A stretch of DNA of 64,000 nucleotides from JACPUW01 sp049115495 (lineage in GTDB: Bacteria; Bacteroidota; Bacteroidia; CAILMK01; JACPUW01), in NCBI GenBank assembly GCA_049115495.1, contig JAGDZV010000003.1:293377-357376 (forward strand), given 5' to 3'. The position numbers and the translations under genes were made by a program. Positions 17,155 to 27,224 of this stretch are shown piece by piece (positions within the stretch are counted from its first letter, which is position 1; the number at the start of each line of letters is the position of its first letter). Below the pieces are notes generated by a model. It searched no databases. It was not told the DNA's origin and saw only the letters and a program-made list of their open reading frames with translations.

Positions 17155-19563
17155 ATGAACAAACTTTGTAAAGCATTGCTGGCCCTTGCTTTTTTTACTT
17201 TCAGTATTAGTTCAACCCTTGCACAGAAATATACTTTAAGTGGATACCTTACAGATTCGGCAAGTGGTGAGCAACTTTTAGGGGCAAGTGTTTACGTAAA
17301 AAATCTTGAAGAAGGAACAGCAACAAATGCATTTGGCTTTTACAGCCTTACTTTACCAAAAGGGAAATATGATGTTGTTTTTTCTTACGTAGGGTACAAA
17401 AGCAAAGAGATTAGTATTAACCTATCTCAAAACATTAATACAAGCATTCAATTATCGAGTAGCATATCGTTAGATGAAGTAGTTATTACTGAAGAAAGGT
17501 CTAACCAAATTCAAAATAAGACCCAAATGAGTTCAATAACCCTTGGTATGGAGAAGGTAAAAACGCTTCCGGCCTTTATGGGTGAGCAAGATGTAATTAA
17601 AACATTGCAACTTTTACCTGGCGTACAAAGCGGTGGCGAAGGTGGAAGTGGACTGTATGTTAGAGGTGGTGGCCCAGACCAAAATCTTATTTTATTAGAC
17701 GGAGTACCAGTTTATAACGCTTCTCACCTATTTGGTTTCTTTTCTGTTTTTAATGCAGACGCCATTAACAACGTAGAGTTAATTAAAGGCGGTTTTCCTG
17801 CAAGGTATGGTGGTAGGCTTTCATCAGTTCTTGACATTAGGATGAAAGAAGGCAATATGCAAAAATTTGAAGGTGAAGGAAGCATTGGGGTAATATCATC
17901 AAAACTTAGTTTGCAGGGCCCAATTGTAAAAGGCAAAACATCTTTTATTGTTTCAGGAAGAAGAACGTACCTAGATGTGCTTACTAGGCCAATAATTAAA
18001 GCTGCAGCAAGACAACAAGGTGGTGGCGACCTTTTGGCTGGCTACTACTTTTACGATCTTAATGGAAAGATTAACCATAAATTCTCTGACAGAAGCCGAT
18101 TGTATTTAAGTGCTTACACAGGCGACGATAAGTTTTATGTAAACATATCTGAAAACTATATTGATAATGGAAGAGAGAATGAATTTAGCACAGCGGCTGA
18201 CCTTAAGTGGGGAAATAGAATTGCTGCATTACGTTGGAACTATCAATTAAGTCCTAAGCTATTTAGCAATACAACAGTTACATATAGTAAGTACAAGTTT
18301 AGCACCGGAGCTGAGTTTTCTGAAACCTATTACAATGAAGATGATGAACAGAGAACAAACTCATTTTTCAGCAACTTTTATTCAGGAATTGATGATATAA
18401 CTGCGAAAGTTGACTTTGACTATATGCCTAATCCTAATCATTTTATAAGGTTTGGTGTTGGCGATATTTACCATACTTTTTCTCCTGGTGCTAGTCAAAC
18501 CAAGTTTGAATTTGATGATTTTCAGTTAGATTCTACCATTGCCAGTAATCAGGTAACCGCACATGAAGTTTACGCTTACATTGAAGACGACTTTAAAATT
18601 GGAAGTAGATTAAAGATTAATATGGGACTTTATGCTACGGCATTTGCGCCTGAAGACACATCATTTTTCTCTTTACAACCACGTTTTGCTGCTCGTTATC
18701 TTTTAACTGATAGGGCTTCATTAAAACTTTCTTATGCTAAAATGATGCAGTCTTTGCATCTGCTTACAAATCCCACAATTGGTTTACCTACCGATTTGTG
18801 GGTGCCAGCAACGAGCCAAGTACCTGTAGAGTATTCAGAGCAAATAGCCATTGGCTTTGCTCAAACAATTCTTGAAGATTATGAACTCAGCATTGAAGGT
18901 TACTATAAAACCATGGATAACCTGATTGAATATAAAGATGGTCAATCTTTTCAAGGACAGGATCAAGACTGGGAGAACAAAGTTGAAATTGGTCGTGGTT
19001 GGAGTTATGGTGCTGAAGTTTTCTTTGAGAAAAAAGTTGGTAGAGTAACCGGCTGGTTTGGCTACACCTTATCATGGACCGAAAGGCAATTTGACAATTT
19101 AAATTTTGGAGAGAAGTTTCCTTATAGATATGACAGGAGACATGATATTAGTGTTGTTTTAACTTACAAGCCCAACGATGAGTTTGATTTTGGCATTGTT
19201 TGGGTTTACGGTACAGGAAACGCCTTTACCCTAGGCTTAGAAAGATATTGGCAGTACTCAGACTATATTCAAGGCAGAGAAGGTGAAGTTTATTTTCCAG
19301 AAGTAGAACATGTTGAAAGTAGAAATAACTTTAGAGCACCCGCTTACCATAGGCTAGATGTAGGCATAAACATGCACAAACAAACCAAATGGGGACAAAG
19401 AACATGGAGTCTTGGCTTATACAATGCCTACAGCCGCCAAAACCCATTTTATATATATTGGGGATATGAAGATGGTCTTTTGAGCAATGACTCAAGAAGA
19501 GTATTAAAACAAGTAGCGCTATTTCCTATAATTCCATCTGTATCATATGCCTTTAAATTTTAA
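17155..19563 (+). CDS. TonB-dependent receptor with carboxypeptidase-regulatory-like domain
   Basis: 802 residues. The order is signal peptide (about 1-23, ending TLAQ), a CarboxypepD_reg-like domain (about 26-105, GYLTDSASGEQLLGASVYV), a plug (about 120-230, with LLPGVQSGGEGGSGLYVRGG and LILLDGVPVYNASHLFGFF) and a short beta-barrel ending SYAFKF. It is immediately followed by a DUF4249 lipoprotein gene (4-bp gap), a recurrent partner in Bacteroidota that probably acts as a surface or periplasmic accessory for the receptor. The ligand is unknown; iron or a small peptide are guesses without direct support. Confidence 0.88.
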   Translation: MNKLCKALLALAFFTFSISSTLAQKYTLSGYLTDSASGEQLLGASVYVKNLEEGTATNAFGFYSLTLPKGKYDVVFSYVGYKSKEISINLSQNINTSIQLSSSISLDEVVITEERSNQIQNKTQMSSITLGMEKVKTLPAFMGEQDVIKTLQLLPGVQSGGEGGSGLYVRGGGPDQNLILLDGVPVYNASHLFGFFSVFNADAINNVELIKGGFPARYGGRLSSVLDIRMKEGNMQKFEGEGSIGVISSKLSLQGPIVKGKTSFIVSGRRTYLDVLTRPIIKAAARQQGGGDLLAGYYFYDLNGKINHKFSDRSRLYLSAYTGDDKFYVNISENYIDNGRENEFSTAADLKWGNRIAALRWNYQLSPKLFSNTTVTYSKYKFSTGAEFSETYYNEDDEQRTNSFFSNFYSGIDDITAKVDFDYMPNPNHFIRFGVGDIYHTFSPGASQTKFEFDDFQLDSTIASNQVTAHEVYAYIEDDFKIGSRLKINMGLYATAFAPEDTSFFSLQPRFAARYLLTDRASLKLSYAKMMQSLHLLTNPTIGLPTDLWVPATSQVPVEYSEQIAIGFAQTILEDYELSIEGYYKTMDNLIEYKDGQSFQGQDQDWENKVEIGRGWSYGAEVFFEKKVGRVTGWFGYTLSWTERQFDNLNFGEKFPYRYDRRHDISVVLTYKPNDEFDFGIVWVYGTGNAFTLGLERYWQYSDYIQGREGEVYFPEVEHVESRNNFRAPAYHRLDVGINMHKQTKWGQRTWSLGLYNAYSRQNPFYIYWGYEDGLLSNDSRRVLKQVALFPIIPSVSYAFKF

Positions 19564-19567
19564 GAAA

Positions 19568-20446
19568 ATGAAAAACCTAATATATTTAACACTTATCCTT
19601 TTAATTGCTTCTTCTTGTCAAAAAACTATTGAATTTGATGGAGAAATAACTGAATCTAAACTAGTTGTAAACAGCATTTTTAATACTGAAGACACCTTTA
19701 GAATTCAGGTAAGTAATAGCTTATCTTTAATTGATGATGCAAATCTGAAATTTATTAAAGACGCAACTGTAAAACTTTATGACGATCAAGATCAATTGGT
19801 TTCTACACCAATACATAATTCAAGCGGTTTTTATACTGACTCAGAATTTAAATTTCAAGAGAACAAAACCTATAGAATTGAGGTGGAGAAAGATGGATAC
19901 AAAAATGTAAGCGCTACTGATCAGATCCCTACACAAGCCAATGTAAATGCAATTGATACACAAACTGTTAAAAGTACCGATGGCTATGAACAAGTGCAAG
20001 TAACCGTTGATTTTGATGATGCTGAAGGGAAAAACTATTATATGGTAGAAGTAAAAATGGAATACTACTACAAATGGGATTCTTTTGAATACTCTGGCTG
20101 GGAAACAGCCTATGTTGGAACAATTGACCCCAATGTTGAAGGAAACAACAACACTGGTGAATATTATAGTGACAGACTAATTCTTTCTGACAACAACTTT
20201 AACGGCAATAAATACAAGCTGCGTTTCAACTTAGATAAATATATTTTTCAAAATGATTTTAGAAACGTAGTTGTTCGTTTCTATTCTATGAGCGAATCGG
20301 TATACAACTACTTTACGTCAGTTGAACGATATGAAAATGTACAAGGAAACCCATTTGCCACACCTGTACAAGTCTACAGCAATGTAGAAAATGGTTTTGG
20401 CATATTTGGCGGTTCTTCCATTTATACTTTCAATCTAACCGATTAG
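19568..20446 (+). CDS. DUF4249 family lipoprotein, TonB receptor partner
   Basis: The start is placed at the ATG at 19568 (MKNLIYLTLILLIASSC), four bases after the receptor stop; an upstream frame from 19547 would overlap it. Cys17 in ASSC is the lipidation site. The mature protein begins QKTIEFDGEITESKLVVNSIF and is beta rich, as in the DUF4249 family, with the typical ATVKLYDDQDQLV and YRIEVEKDGYKNVSATDQIP strands resembling a carboxypeptidase-regulatory fold. Its position right after the TonB receptor suggests a role in ligand capture or plug interaction. The stop abuts the convergent ggt stop with no spacer. Confidence 0.8.
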   Translation: MKNLIYLTLILLIASSCQKTIEFDGEITESKLVVNSIFNTEDTFRIQVSNSLSLIDDANLKFIKDATVKLYDDQDQLVSTPIHNSSGFYTDSEFKFQENKTYRIEVEKDGYKNVSATDQIPTQANVNAIDTQTVKSTDGYEQVQVTVDFDDAEGKNYYMVEVKMEYYYKWDSFEYSGWETAYVGTIDPNVEGNNNTGEYYSDRLILSDNNFNGNKYKLRFNLDKYIFQNDFRNVVVRFYSMSESVYNYFTSVERYENVQGNPFATPVQVYSNVENGFGIFGGSSIYTFNLTD

Positions 20447-22138
20447 TTATTTCGATTTGGCAATAGCATTCTCTGCTCTTGTGTCAGCAGCACCATAGAG
20501 CTTGCCCTGTTTAATTTCAATGGCATTTACATTGCCAAGTTGACCAAAAGTATCTATAGAATGACCCTTTTGAATTAGTGAATTAACAAGCGCTGAATCA
20601 ATACTTCTTTTCTCAAGCACAATTCTATCAGGCTGCCATTGGTGATGAAATCGACCATTTTCAACTGATGATTCAATATCTAATTCCAATGTCGTATTGT
20701 TTAAAACCGTTTGAAGCACAGTTGTAATTATTGTACTACCACCTGGTGAACCAATAACCGATTTAAGTTCATCTTGCTTTAGAACTATTGTAGGTGTCAT
20801 ACTACTCAATGGCCTTTTACCTCCTTCTACCTTATTGGCTTCACTGCCTAATAATCCAAATTGATTTGGAACGCCTGGCTTTGAGCTAAAATCGTCCATT
20901 TCGTTATTTAAAACATAACCATACTCTGGTACGAATATTTTTGAACCATATGCAGCATTTACTGTAGTAGTGATGCCAACAGCGTTTCCGTGGTTATCAA
21001 CTACTGAAAAATGTGTTGTTTCCATGCTCTCATATGGTAAAACTCCGGGAGCTATCGAGTCACTTTTTGAGGCCTTCTCCATATTTAAACCTTCAAGTCT
21101 TGATTTCAAATATTCATCATCTACCAACTCTTTTAAGTTTACATTCCAAAAATCTGAATCACCTAAATGTTTTGATCTATCGGCATAAGCACGCCTTTCT
21201 AGCTCCGATATTAGATGAACGTATTCGGATCTTTTTAGGGCCTTAACATTTATATCTAAGATCTCAATCATTTTTAAGATCTGATGCATTAAAATTCCTC
21301 CGCTTGATGGTAATGGCATACTTATCAAGTGCCAATCTTCAAAATCAAACTCATAAGCTGTTCGCCATTTTGCCTCGTAGTTTTTTAAATCATCTACGGT
21401 CATTAATCCACCTTTGCTCTGCACAAAGTCTGCAAGATCTTGGGCATGTTTACCTTCATAAAAACCGTCTCTTCCTTTTTGAGCCACAATTTTAAGTAGC
21501 TCAGCAAGCTTTGATTGCTTTATAACATCGCCTTTAGCCCACGCTTTCTCATTTAAAAACAAATGGTTTGAGTCGTTAAGCTTTATAAATTCCGATTTAA
21601 AATAATTTAGCCTTTCCGCATGAGCTTTTGTGAGTGTAAAGCCCTTTTCGGCAAGCTTAATTGATGGCTGAATTAGTTGATTCCAATCAATTTCACCAAA
21701 TTTTTGATGCAATTGCCACATGCCCTCAACCGCACCAGGAACACCTGCTGCAAAAACTGAAGAAAGACTCTTATTCCTATCGGCATTGCCCGCTGAATCA
21801 AGGAATACATCGGCCATATAAGCCATAGGTGCAATCTCTCTAAAATCAAGTGCAAGGTTTTCTCCTTCAGCTGTTCTAATTACGGCAAAACCACCACCAC
21901 CGATATTACCTGCTACCGGATAGGTAACTGCAAGTGCAAAATGGGTTGCTATTGCGGCATCAAAAGCATTACCTCCCATTTTCATAATGGCTGCACCTGC
22001 ATTTGATGCTTCAGAATGTGCCGAAACCACCATTCCACAGTCGTATTTATTAACGGATGAAACACTAACTGCTTTTTCTTTACATGAAAGAAAGAAAAGC
22101 TGCGCTACAATAAATAAAAGGCTAACTCTCAAAAGCAT
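20447..22138 (-). CDS. ggt: Gamma-glutamyltransferase, lipoprotein form
   Basis: 563 residues. The N-terminal hydrophobic segment ends in FFLSC (Cys19), so the proenzyme is expected to be a lipoprotein in the periplasm or outer membrane. The autocleavage site is ETTHFSVVDNHGNAVG, with the nucleophilic Thr374 starting the small subunit. PSSGGILMHQIL and PLSSMTPTIVLK with GSPGGSTIITTVLQTVLN complete the glutamate pocket. It hydrolyses glutathione and other gamma-glutamyl compounds, or transfers the group to peptides. A -7 box (rc TAATTTTG, 22151-22158) with TTTT 17 bp upstream lies just before the start, implying a very short leader. Confidence 0.93.
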   Translation of the reverse strand: MLLRVSLLFIVAQLFFLSCKEKAVSVSSVNKYDCGMVVSAHSEASNAGAAIMKMGGNAFDAAIATHFALAVTYPVAGNIGGGGFAVIRTAEGENLALDFREIAPMAYMADVFLDSAGNADRNKSLSSVFAAGVPGAVEGMWQLHQKFGEIDWNQLIQPSIKLAEKGFTLTKAHAERLNYFKSEFIKLNDSNHLFLNEKAWAKGDVIKQSKLAELLKIVAQKGRDGFYEGKHAQDLADFVQSKGGLMTVDDLKNYEAKWRTAYEFDFEDWHLISMPLPSSGGILMHQILKMIEILDINVKALKRSEYVHLISELERRAYADRSKHLGDSDFWNVNLKELVDDEYLKSRLEGLNMEKASKSDSIAPGVLPYESMETTHFSVVDNHGNAVGITTTVNAAYGSKIFVPEYGYVLNNEMDDFSSKPGVPNQFGLLGSEANKVEGGKRPLSSMTPTIVLKQDELKSVIGSPGGSTIITTVLQTVLNNTTLELDIESSVENGRFHHQWQPDRIVLEKRSIDSALVNSLIQKGHSIDTFGQLGNVNAIEIKQGKLYGAADTRAENAIAKSK

Positions 22139-22150
22139 GAATTTGATTTA

Positions 22151-22179
22151 CAAAATTAGCTTAGTAGCTATTTATAAAA
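22151..22179 (-). promoter_or_regulatory. Putative promoter of ggt
   Basis: Read on the minus strand: TTTT (22179-22176), 17 bp, TAATTTTG (22158-22151). The -7 box matches TAnnTTTG exactly. The expected start of transcription is only a few bases from the ATG at 22138, so the message may be nearly leaderless. Confidence 0.35.
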
Positions 22180-22181
22180 TG

Positions 22182-22206
22182 AAAAAGGCCCGCTAATGCG
22201 GGCCTT
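22182..22206 (-). terminator. Intrinsic terminator of the FAS1 gene
   Basis: On the minus strand a perfect 9-bp stem AAGGCCCGC/GCGGGCCTT with the 4-nt loop ATTA is followed by a U-run. It lies 31 bp after the stop of the FAS1-repeat gene. Confidence 0.9.
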
Positions 22207-22237
22207 AGTTAAACTATAAAGTAATTTATATGATCTA

Positions 22238-24610
22238 TTACTCCTTTATAAATCTAGCAATGCTTGAATTAGAGTCTGACTGAATTTTTACAAAATATAC
22301 GCCATTCTCTAAACCTGATACATCAATTGTATTTGTATTCGCTAGCACACCATAGTCAGTAATTTGACCAGAAAGTGACATGATTTCGTATGTACCATTT
22401 TCAACTGAGTTTATCATTATAAAATCGGTTGCCGGACTTGGGTAAACAGAAGATTCAACAACTGAAGGACCTACAATACTTGTAGTGAAATCAACATCCA
22501 ATACAGCATCAATTACATGTACTACGCCATTTTCAGCCGCAACATCAGCCAAGTCAACGTTAGACTCATTGATAACAACACCGTTAGAAATATCAACAAT
22601 AATATTTCTACCTTGAAGTGTTTCTACCGAGCCATTCTCTAACATGTCAGAAGTTACTGTACCACTTACAACGTGGTATAATAAAATCTCACTCAAGTTG
22701 TCTAAAGTTAACAAGTCAGTTACTTCAACTTCAAGAGCTTCTGCTAAATCTGCGAAAGCATCGTTTGTTGGAGCAAAAACGGTGAAAGAAGCCAAAGGAT
22801 TTGAAAGTGCAGGTAATAGTTCTGCAACTGTTACTGCAGCAGTAAGTGTAGTAAAGTTGTTTTCAATTGCCACATCAACCACAGTTTTATTTGGTAATAT
22901 CACAGAATTGATAACATGAACAATTCCATTATCTGCGTCTACATCGGCTGTAGTTACTTCAGCATGGTTGGCAAAAACTTTACCTTCTGAAGTTTTTGTC
23001 ATTTTGATGGTATTGCTGGTACTTAATGCATCAACAATTGCTCCATTTGTTACAGCAGCAGCATTTACTTCGCTTCCTAAAACATGATAAGTTAAAACAT
23101 CAGCTAAATTATCAAGAGCCAAAATACCGTCAAGATCTGTATCAAGAGCATCAGCCAAAGCACTAAAAGCCGCGTTATCTGGTGCAAAAACAGTTAATTC
23201 GGCAAATGGATTGGTTAGCGCTGGTAAAAGCTCAGCAGTAATTACCGCAGTTGCTAGAGTAGTAAATTCGTTTTCTATTGCAACATCAACTACTGTTTTA
23301 CTTGGTAACAAAACAGCATTCAATGCGTGAATTATACCATTTCCACCGTCTACATCAGCCAAGGTAACCATGGCTTGGTTTGCATAAACAGCATCCATTG
23401 ATGTTTTGGTCATTTTAATTGTGTTGGTTGAACTTAAAGGAGAAACTATTGCTCCATTAGTTACATCTTCTGCTTCTACCTCTGTACCTAATACATGGTA
23501 AGTAAGTACATCAGCTAAATTTTCAAGCTCTAGAATACCATCTATATCTGTATCAAGTGCATCAGCTAAATCGCTAAAAGCTTCGTTTGACGGTGCAAAC
23601 ACTGTTAATTCGGCCAATGGGTTAGTTAGTGCTGGTAATAATTCAGCTTCAACCACTGCTGTTGCCAAAGTTGTAAATCCGTTTGCTATTGCTACATCAA
23701 CTACAGTTTCATCTGGAAACAAAACAGCATCTAAAATATGTACTACACCATTGTCGGCTTCTACATCTACTCCAGTAACTTGTGCTTGGTTAATGTAAAC
23801 TTTATCATCAGAAGTAACAGTTATTTTTAATGTGTTATCATCATTGATTGGAGTTACAAAAAGTCCATTCTCAACGTCATCAGAATAAACATCAACATCT
23901 AATACGTGGTGCGTTAAAAGATCACCTAAAGTTTCTAGCTCTAAAAGATCTTCTATATCAACATCAAGCGCTGTGGCCAAGTTGCTAAATGCATCATTAG
24001 TTGGTGCAAAAACTGTGTAGTTCATGTATGGGTTTGAAAGTACAGGCATCAACTCTGCTGTAACTACAGCAGTTGCAAGCACCATAAAATTGTTATCAAG
24101 AGCTACATCAATTACGGTTTCAACGGGTAAAATAACCGAGCTAATTGAGTGAACAACACCATTGCTGGCGTCAAGATCTGCACTATTAACTAATGCATGG
24201 TTGGCGTAAACTTTGTCATCAGAAGTAACCGTCATTTTAATAGTATTGATATCATTAGCTGGCGTGTAGATATCACCATTCTCTATATCAGTACTTTTTG
24301 TTTCTCCCATTAATGCATGGTAGAGTAAGACACTATCTAAACCAGGCAAGGTTAATAGATCATTTGTAGTAATGTCAAATGAATCCGCCAATTCTTGAAA
24401 AGCGTCATTGGTAGGTGCAAATACAGTTAACTCTAACATAGAGTTTTCCAAAACAGCTTTAACTGTTGGCTCACTGTCAATTGCAGACTTTAAAATAGAA
24501 TGGTCTGTGCTACTTGAGATTACATCGTAAATCGATTGGGCATTCAAAGACAAACCGGCTGTTGTCATAAACAGCACAAGGAGTGTTTTGAGCATTGTAG
24601 GTGTTTTCAT
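22238..24610 (-). CDS. Secreted protein with five fasciclin (FAS1) domains and a T9SS type A sorting domain
   Basis: 790 residues. A signal peptide (cleavage near LNAQ, about residue 25) is followed by five FAS1 domains of about 135 residues each (roughly 25-165, 165-300, 300-435, 435-570, 570-705). Each carries the pattern LTVFAPTNDAFxxLA, LLxYHVLG, and NGVVHxIDAVLxP. The C-terminal ~75 residues (SVYPSPATDFI, YEIMSLSGQI, LENGVYFVKIQ, ARFIKE) are the type A T9SS signal. FAS1 domains mediate cell-cell and cell-matrix adhesion, so a surface adhesin or matrix role is likely. Domains 2-4 are strikingly similar to one another, suggesting recent internal duplication. It is flanked by its own terminator. 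Confidence 0.9.
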   Translation of the reverse strand: MKTPTMLKTLLVLFMTTAGLSLNAQSIYDVISSSTDHSILKSAIDSEPTVKAVLENSMLELTVFAPTNDAFQELADSFDITTNDLLTLPGLDSVLLYHALMGETKSTDIENGDIYTPANDINTIKMTVTSDDKVYANHALVNSADLDASNGVVHSISSVILPVETVIDVALDNNFMVLATAVVTAELMPVLSNPYMNYTVFAPTNDAFSNLATALDVDIEDLLELETLGDLLTHHVLDVDVYSDDVENGLFVTPINDDNTLKITVTSDDKVYINQAQVTGVDVEADNGVVHILDAVLFPDETVVDVAIANGFTTLATAVVEAELLPALTNPLAELTVFAPSNEAFSDLADALDTDIDGILELENLADVLTYHVLGTEVEAEDVTNGAIVSPLSSTNTIKMTKTSMDAVYANQAMVTLADVDGGNGIIHALNAVLLPSKTVVDVAIENEFTTLATAVITAELLPALTNPFAELTVFAPDNAAFSALADALDTDLDGILALDNLADVLTYHVLGSEVNAAAVTNGAIVDALSTSNTIKMTKTSEGKVFANHAEVTTADVDADNGIVHVINSVILPNKTVVDVAIENNFTTLTAAVTVAELLPALSNPLASFTVFAPTNDAFADLAEALEVEVTDLLTLDNLSEILLYHVVSGTVTSDMLENGSVETLQGRNIIVDISNGVVINESNVDLADVAAENGVVHVIDAVLDVDFTTSIVGPSVVESSVYPSPATDFIMINSVENGTYEIMSLSGQITDYGVLANTNTIDVSGLENGVYFVKIQSDSNSSIARFIKE

Positions 24611-24641
24611 ATTTTGTTAGGAAATTTTATTAGTGTTATAG

Positions 24642-24656
24642 ACAGAATGGTTCTGT
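24642..24656. repeat. Perfect 6-bp palindrome upstream of the FAS1 gene
   Basis: ACAGAA (24642-24647) and TTCTGT (24651-24656) surround TGG, 32 bp upstream of the start codon. The position suits a regulator site; no regulator is assigned. Confidence 0.25.
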
Positions 24657-24832
24657 TTTGGTTCATCTTAAAATATCTAAACTTATAAAAACGACCACTA
24701 AGAGCTATTATTCGATGTTTTTCAATAAAAATAATAACTCATACAACTGTAAATAAAGCAAGAAGATATAAAAAACACATAAAGTCATTTTATTATATTT
24801 ATGCTCATTATTTAAATCGAAAATAATTACAA

Positions 24833-24860
24833 CAAAAAAGGGCCCACAAATGTGAGCCCC
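24833..24860 (-). terminator. Intrinsic terminator of the prolyl oligopeptidase gene
   Basis: On the minus strand GGGCTCAC (24859-24852) pairs with GTGGGCCC (24847-24840) with one mismatch and a 4-nt loop, and a run of six U follows. It begins about 30 bp after the stop at 24891. Confidence 0.8.
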
Positions 24861-24890
24861 TAAAAATTGGTATATATGAAGAAGAGTTTT

Positions 24891-27050
24891 CTAAATTTCT
24901 ATATCCATATTTACAAACATAAAAGACCATATATCAGCATACTCATCAATGGTTTGCTGCGTTGATTTACCAGCTCCATGCCCTGCGTTTGTGTCAATTC
25001 TTATAAGCACTGGGTTTGTACCTTTATGCATTTCTTGCAACCTAGCAGCAAATTTAAATGAGTGCGCCGGCACCACCCTATCGTCATGATCAGCTGTCAT
25101 TACCATTGTTGCAGGGTAATTTGTTCCTTCAACTATGTTATGATATGGAGAATATTTAATTAAGTTGTTAAAATGAACTTCTTCGTCGCTAGAACCATAT
25201 TCTACTGCCCAGCCAGCTCCTACAGTAAATTTATGGTAACGGAGCATATCAAGCACTCCCACTGCTGGGTATGCTACTGCAAAAAGATCAGGACGCTGAA
25301 CCATGCATGCTCCTACTAGCAAACCACCATTAGAACCACCTCTAATAGCCAGTCTATCTTTATTTGTATATCCTTCAGAAATTAAATATTCCCCGGCAGC
25401 AATAAAATCGTTGAACACGTTCTGTTTGTTTAATAACATTCCGGCCTCGTGCCATTCTTCACCATACTCTCCGCCACCTCGTAGGTTAGCTAAAGCATAA
25501 ACACCACCATTTTCAAGTAAAACAATATTTGCTACAGAAAAGCTTGGTGTTAAACTAATGTTGAAACCACCATAGGCATAAAGAAGTGTTGGCCTTTGGC
25601 CGTCTAATTCAATTCCCTTTTTATGGGTAATGAACATATGCACCTTTTCACCATCTTTACTTGTATAGAATACTTCTTTTGTCTCATATTTTGCAGGGTC
25701 AAATTTCACTTCGCTCTGTCGGTAAAGCTCAGAAGAGTTAGTTTCAACATCATATTTAAATACACTTGATGGATAGGTAAATGATGTGAAGTTGTAGAAG
25801 AATTCTGAATCTTCTCTTTTTCCGCCAAAGCCACCAACTGTTCCAATGGTAGGTAGTTCTACTTTACCTGTTTCTTTTCCTTCAAGATCAAAAATGTAAA
25901 TGTGATCACTAGCATCTTGCAAGTAACTAGCAAAAATTTTGTCTCCAACAATTGAGACTCCCTCTAGAACGCTTTCACGTTCAGGCAGTAAATCTGTCCA
26001 ATTTTCTTTAGTAGGGTTGCTCATATCTACTTTCACAATTCGGTAGTTAGATGCATTATAGTTGGTTCTCACATATAGCATGTCACCATCATTGTCAACT
26101 ACCGAATGGTCATTGTCAAAATCAGAAACCACATCAATAAACTCTGGCATTTCAATTAAAGCATCAGGTGTTGTAAGTCTCAATACCTTTAAGTTCTCGC
26201 CATGAGTACCTTTACTTTGGCTTAAAACAAAAAAGTCATTCTTTTCAGTAGTTCCACCAAAGTTGTAGTACGTAGGGTTTGCAGGATCTTCCCATATTAA
26301 AATATCAGTAGCTTGTGGTGTTCCTAGCTTATGATAAAACACCTTCCCATCTCTATTTGCACCGCTTAGCTCATCACCTTCTTTTGGTTCAGGAAATTTA
26401 GTGTAGAAAAAACCATCTTCATTAAACCAAGAAGCGCCACCAAATTTTGTCCATTCTATTTTGTCTTCAAGAAGCTCGCCGGTTTCAATATCCATAACAA
26501 ACCACTCGTTCCAATCACTGCCTCCTTTACTTAAACCATAGGCTATGTATTTGTTGTTGTCAGAAAAACTCATTCCTGCTAAAGAAACTGTTCCATCTTC
26601 TGAAAAAGAGTTTGGATCTAAAAACACTTCACCTTCTTGATCAAGGCTACTCATTCTATAAAGAACCGACTGGGCTTGTAAGCCAGTGTTCCTGTATTCG
26701 TAGTAATATTCACCTTTCTTAAATGGAGCTGAAACTTTAGGATAATCCCAAAGCTCGGTAAGTCTATTCTTAATTTTTGTTTTAGAAGGAATTGAGTCTA
26801 AAAAAGCATCAGTCACCTCATTTTGAGCCTTAACCCAAGCCTTGGTCTCGTCAGAATTATCATCCTCTAACCAGCGGTAAGGATCATCTACTTTGGTTCC
26901 AAAGTAATCATCAGTTGTTCCATCTTTTCTCGTTTCAGGGTAGGTTATTGCAGATTTCTCTTCCACTTGAATACTATTATTCTCTTTTGATTCTTTGCAA
27001 GATTGCGCAGTTAAAGCCAAAAATGCCAACGCTAAGCATTTGTATTTCAT
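24891..27050 (-). CDS. Prolyl oligopeptidase family serine peptidase (S9A), lipoprotein
   Basis: 719 residues. The N-terminus is a lipoprotein signal ending AQSC (Cys18), so the enzyme works outside the cytoplasm. The N-terminal ~400 residues after YPETRKDGTTDDYFGTKVDDPYRWLED form the seven-bladed propeller that gates access. The C-terminal alpha/beta hydrolase carries Ser573 in RGGSNGGLL, the Asp motif DHDDRVVP (654-661) and His691 in NAGHGAG. It cleaves short proline-containing peptides after proline. Single gene with its own terminator and a near-consensus -7 box (rc TACATTCG, 27075-27082). Confidence 0.92.
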   Translation of the reverse strand: MKYKCLALAFLALTAQSCKESKENNSIQVEEKSAITYPETRKDGTTDDYFGTKVDDPYRWLEDDNSDETKAWVKAQNEVTDAFLDSIPSKTKIKNRLTELWDYPKVSAPFKKGEYYYEYRNTGLQAQSVLYRMSSLDQEGEVFLDPNSFSEDGTVSLAGMSFSDNNKYIAYGLSKGGSDWNEWFVMDIETGELLEDKIEWTKFGGASWFNEDGFFYTKFPEPKEGDELSGANRDGKVFYHKLGTPQATDILIWEDPANPTYYNFGGTTEKNDFFVLSQSKGTHGENLKVLRLTTPDALIEMPEFIDVVSDFDNDHSVVDNDGDMLYVRTNYNASNYRIVKVDMSNPTKENWTDLLPERESVLEGVSIVGDKIFASYLQDASDHIYIFDLEGKETGKVELPTIGTVGGFGGKREDSEFFYNFTSFTYPSSVFKYDVETNSSELYRQSEVKFDPAKYETKEVFYTSKDGEKVHMFITHKKGIELDGQRPTLLYAYGGFNISLTPSFSVANIVLLENGGVYALANLRGGGEYGEEWHEAGMLLNKQNVFNDFIAAGEYLISEGYTNKDRLAIRGGSNGGLLVGACMVQRPDLFAVAYPAVGVLDMLRYHKFTVGAGWAVEYGSSDEEVHFNNLIKYSPYHNIVEGTNYPATMVMTADHDDRVVPAHSFKFAARLQEMHKGTNPVLIRIDTNAGHGAGKSTQQTIDEYADIWSFMFVNMDIEI

Positions 27051-27162
27051 AAATAAGTTTTGTTTTTAGCATGGCGAATGTAAATGTTTCGGCAGAATGG
27101 TGTAATATGTTTACACGGATGGTGAAAATGTATATTTAATAAAACACAAATCTGAGCATAAA

Positions 27163-27190
27163 AAAAGGGTGGCAACCACGCCACCCTTAA
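27163..27190 (-). terminator. Intrinsic terminator of the GNAT gene
   Basis: A perfect 9-bp stem (AAGGGTGGC 27165-27173, GCCACCCTT 27180-27188) with a 6-nt loop is followed on the minus strand by a U-run. It sits 37 bp after the GNAT stop. Confidence 0.9.
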
Positions 27191-27224
27191 ACACCAACAA
27201 ATCATAATCACCCTTGAAAACCTG

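Noticed and set aside
22644..22919. Long antisense open frame inside the FAS1 gene
   Set aside because: It mirrors the repetitive codon pattern of the FAS1 repeats and shows no start signal or family.
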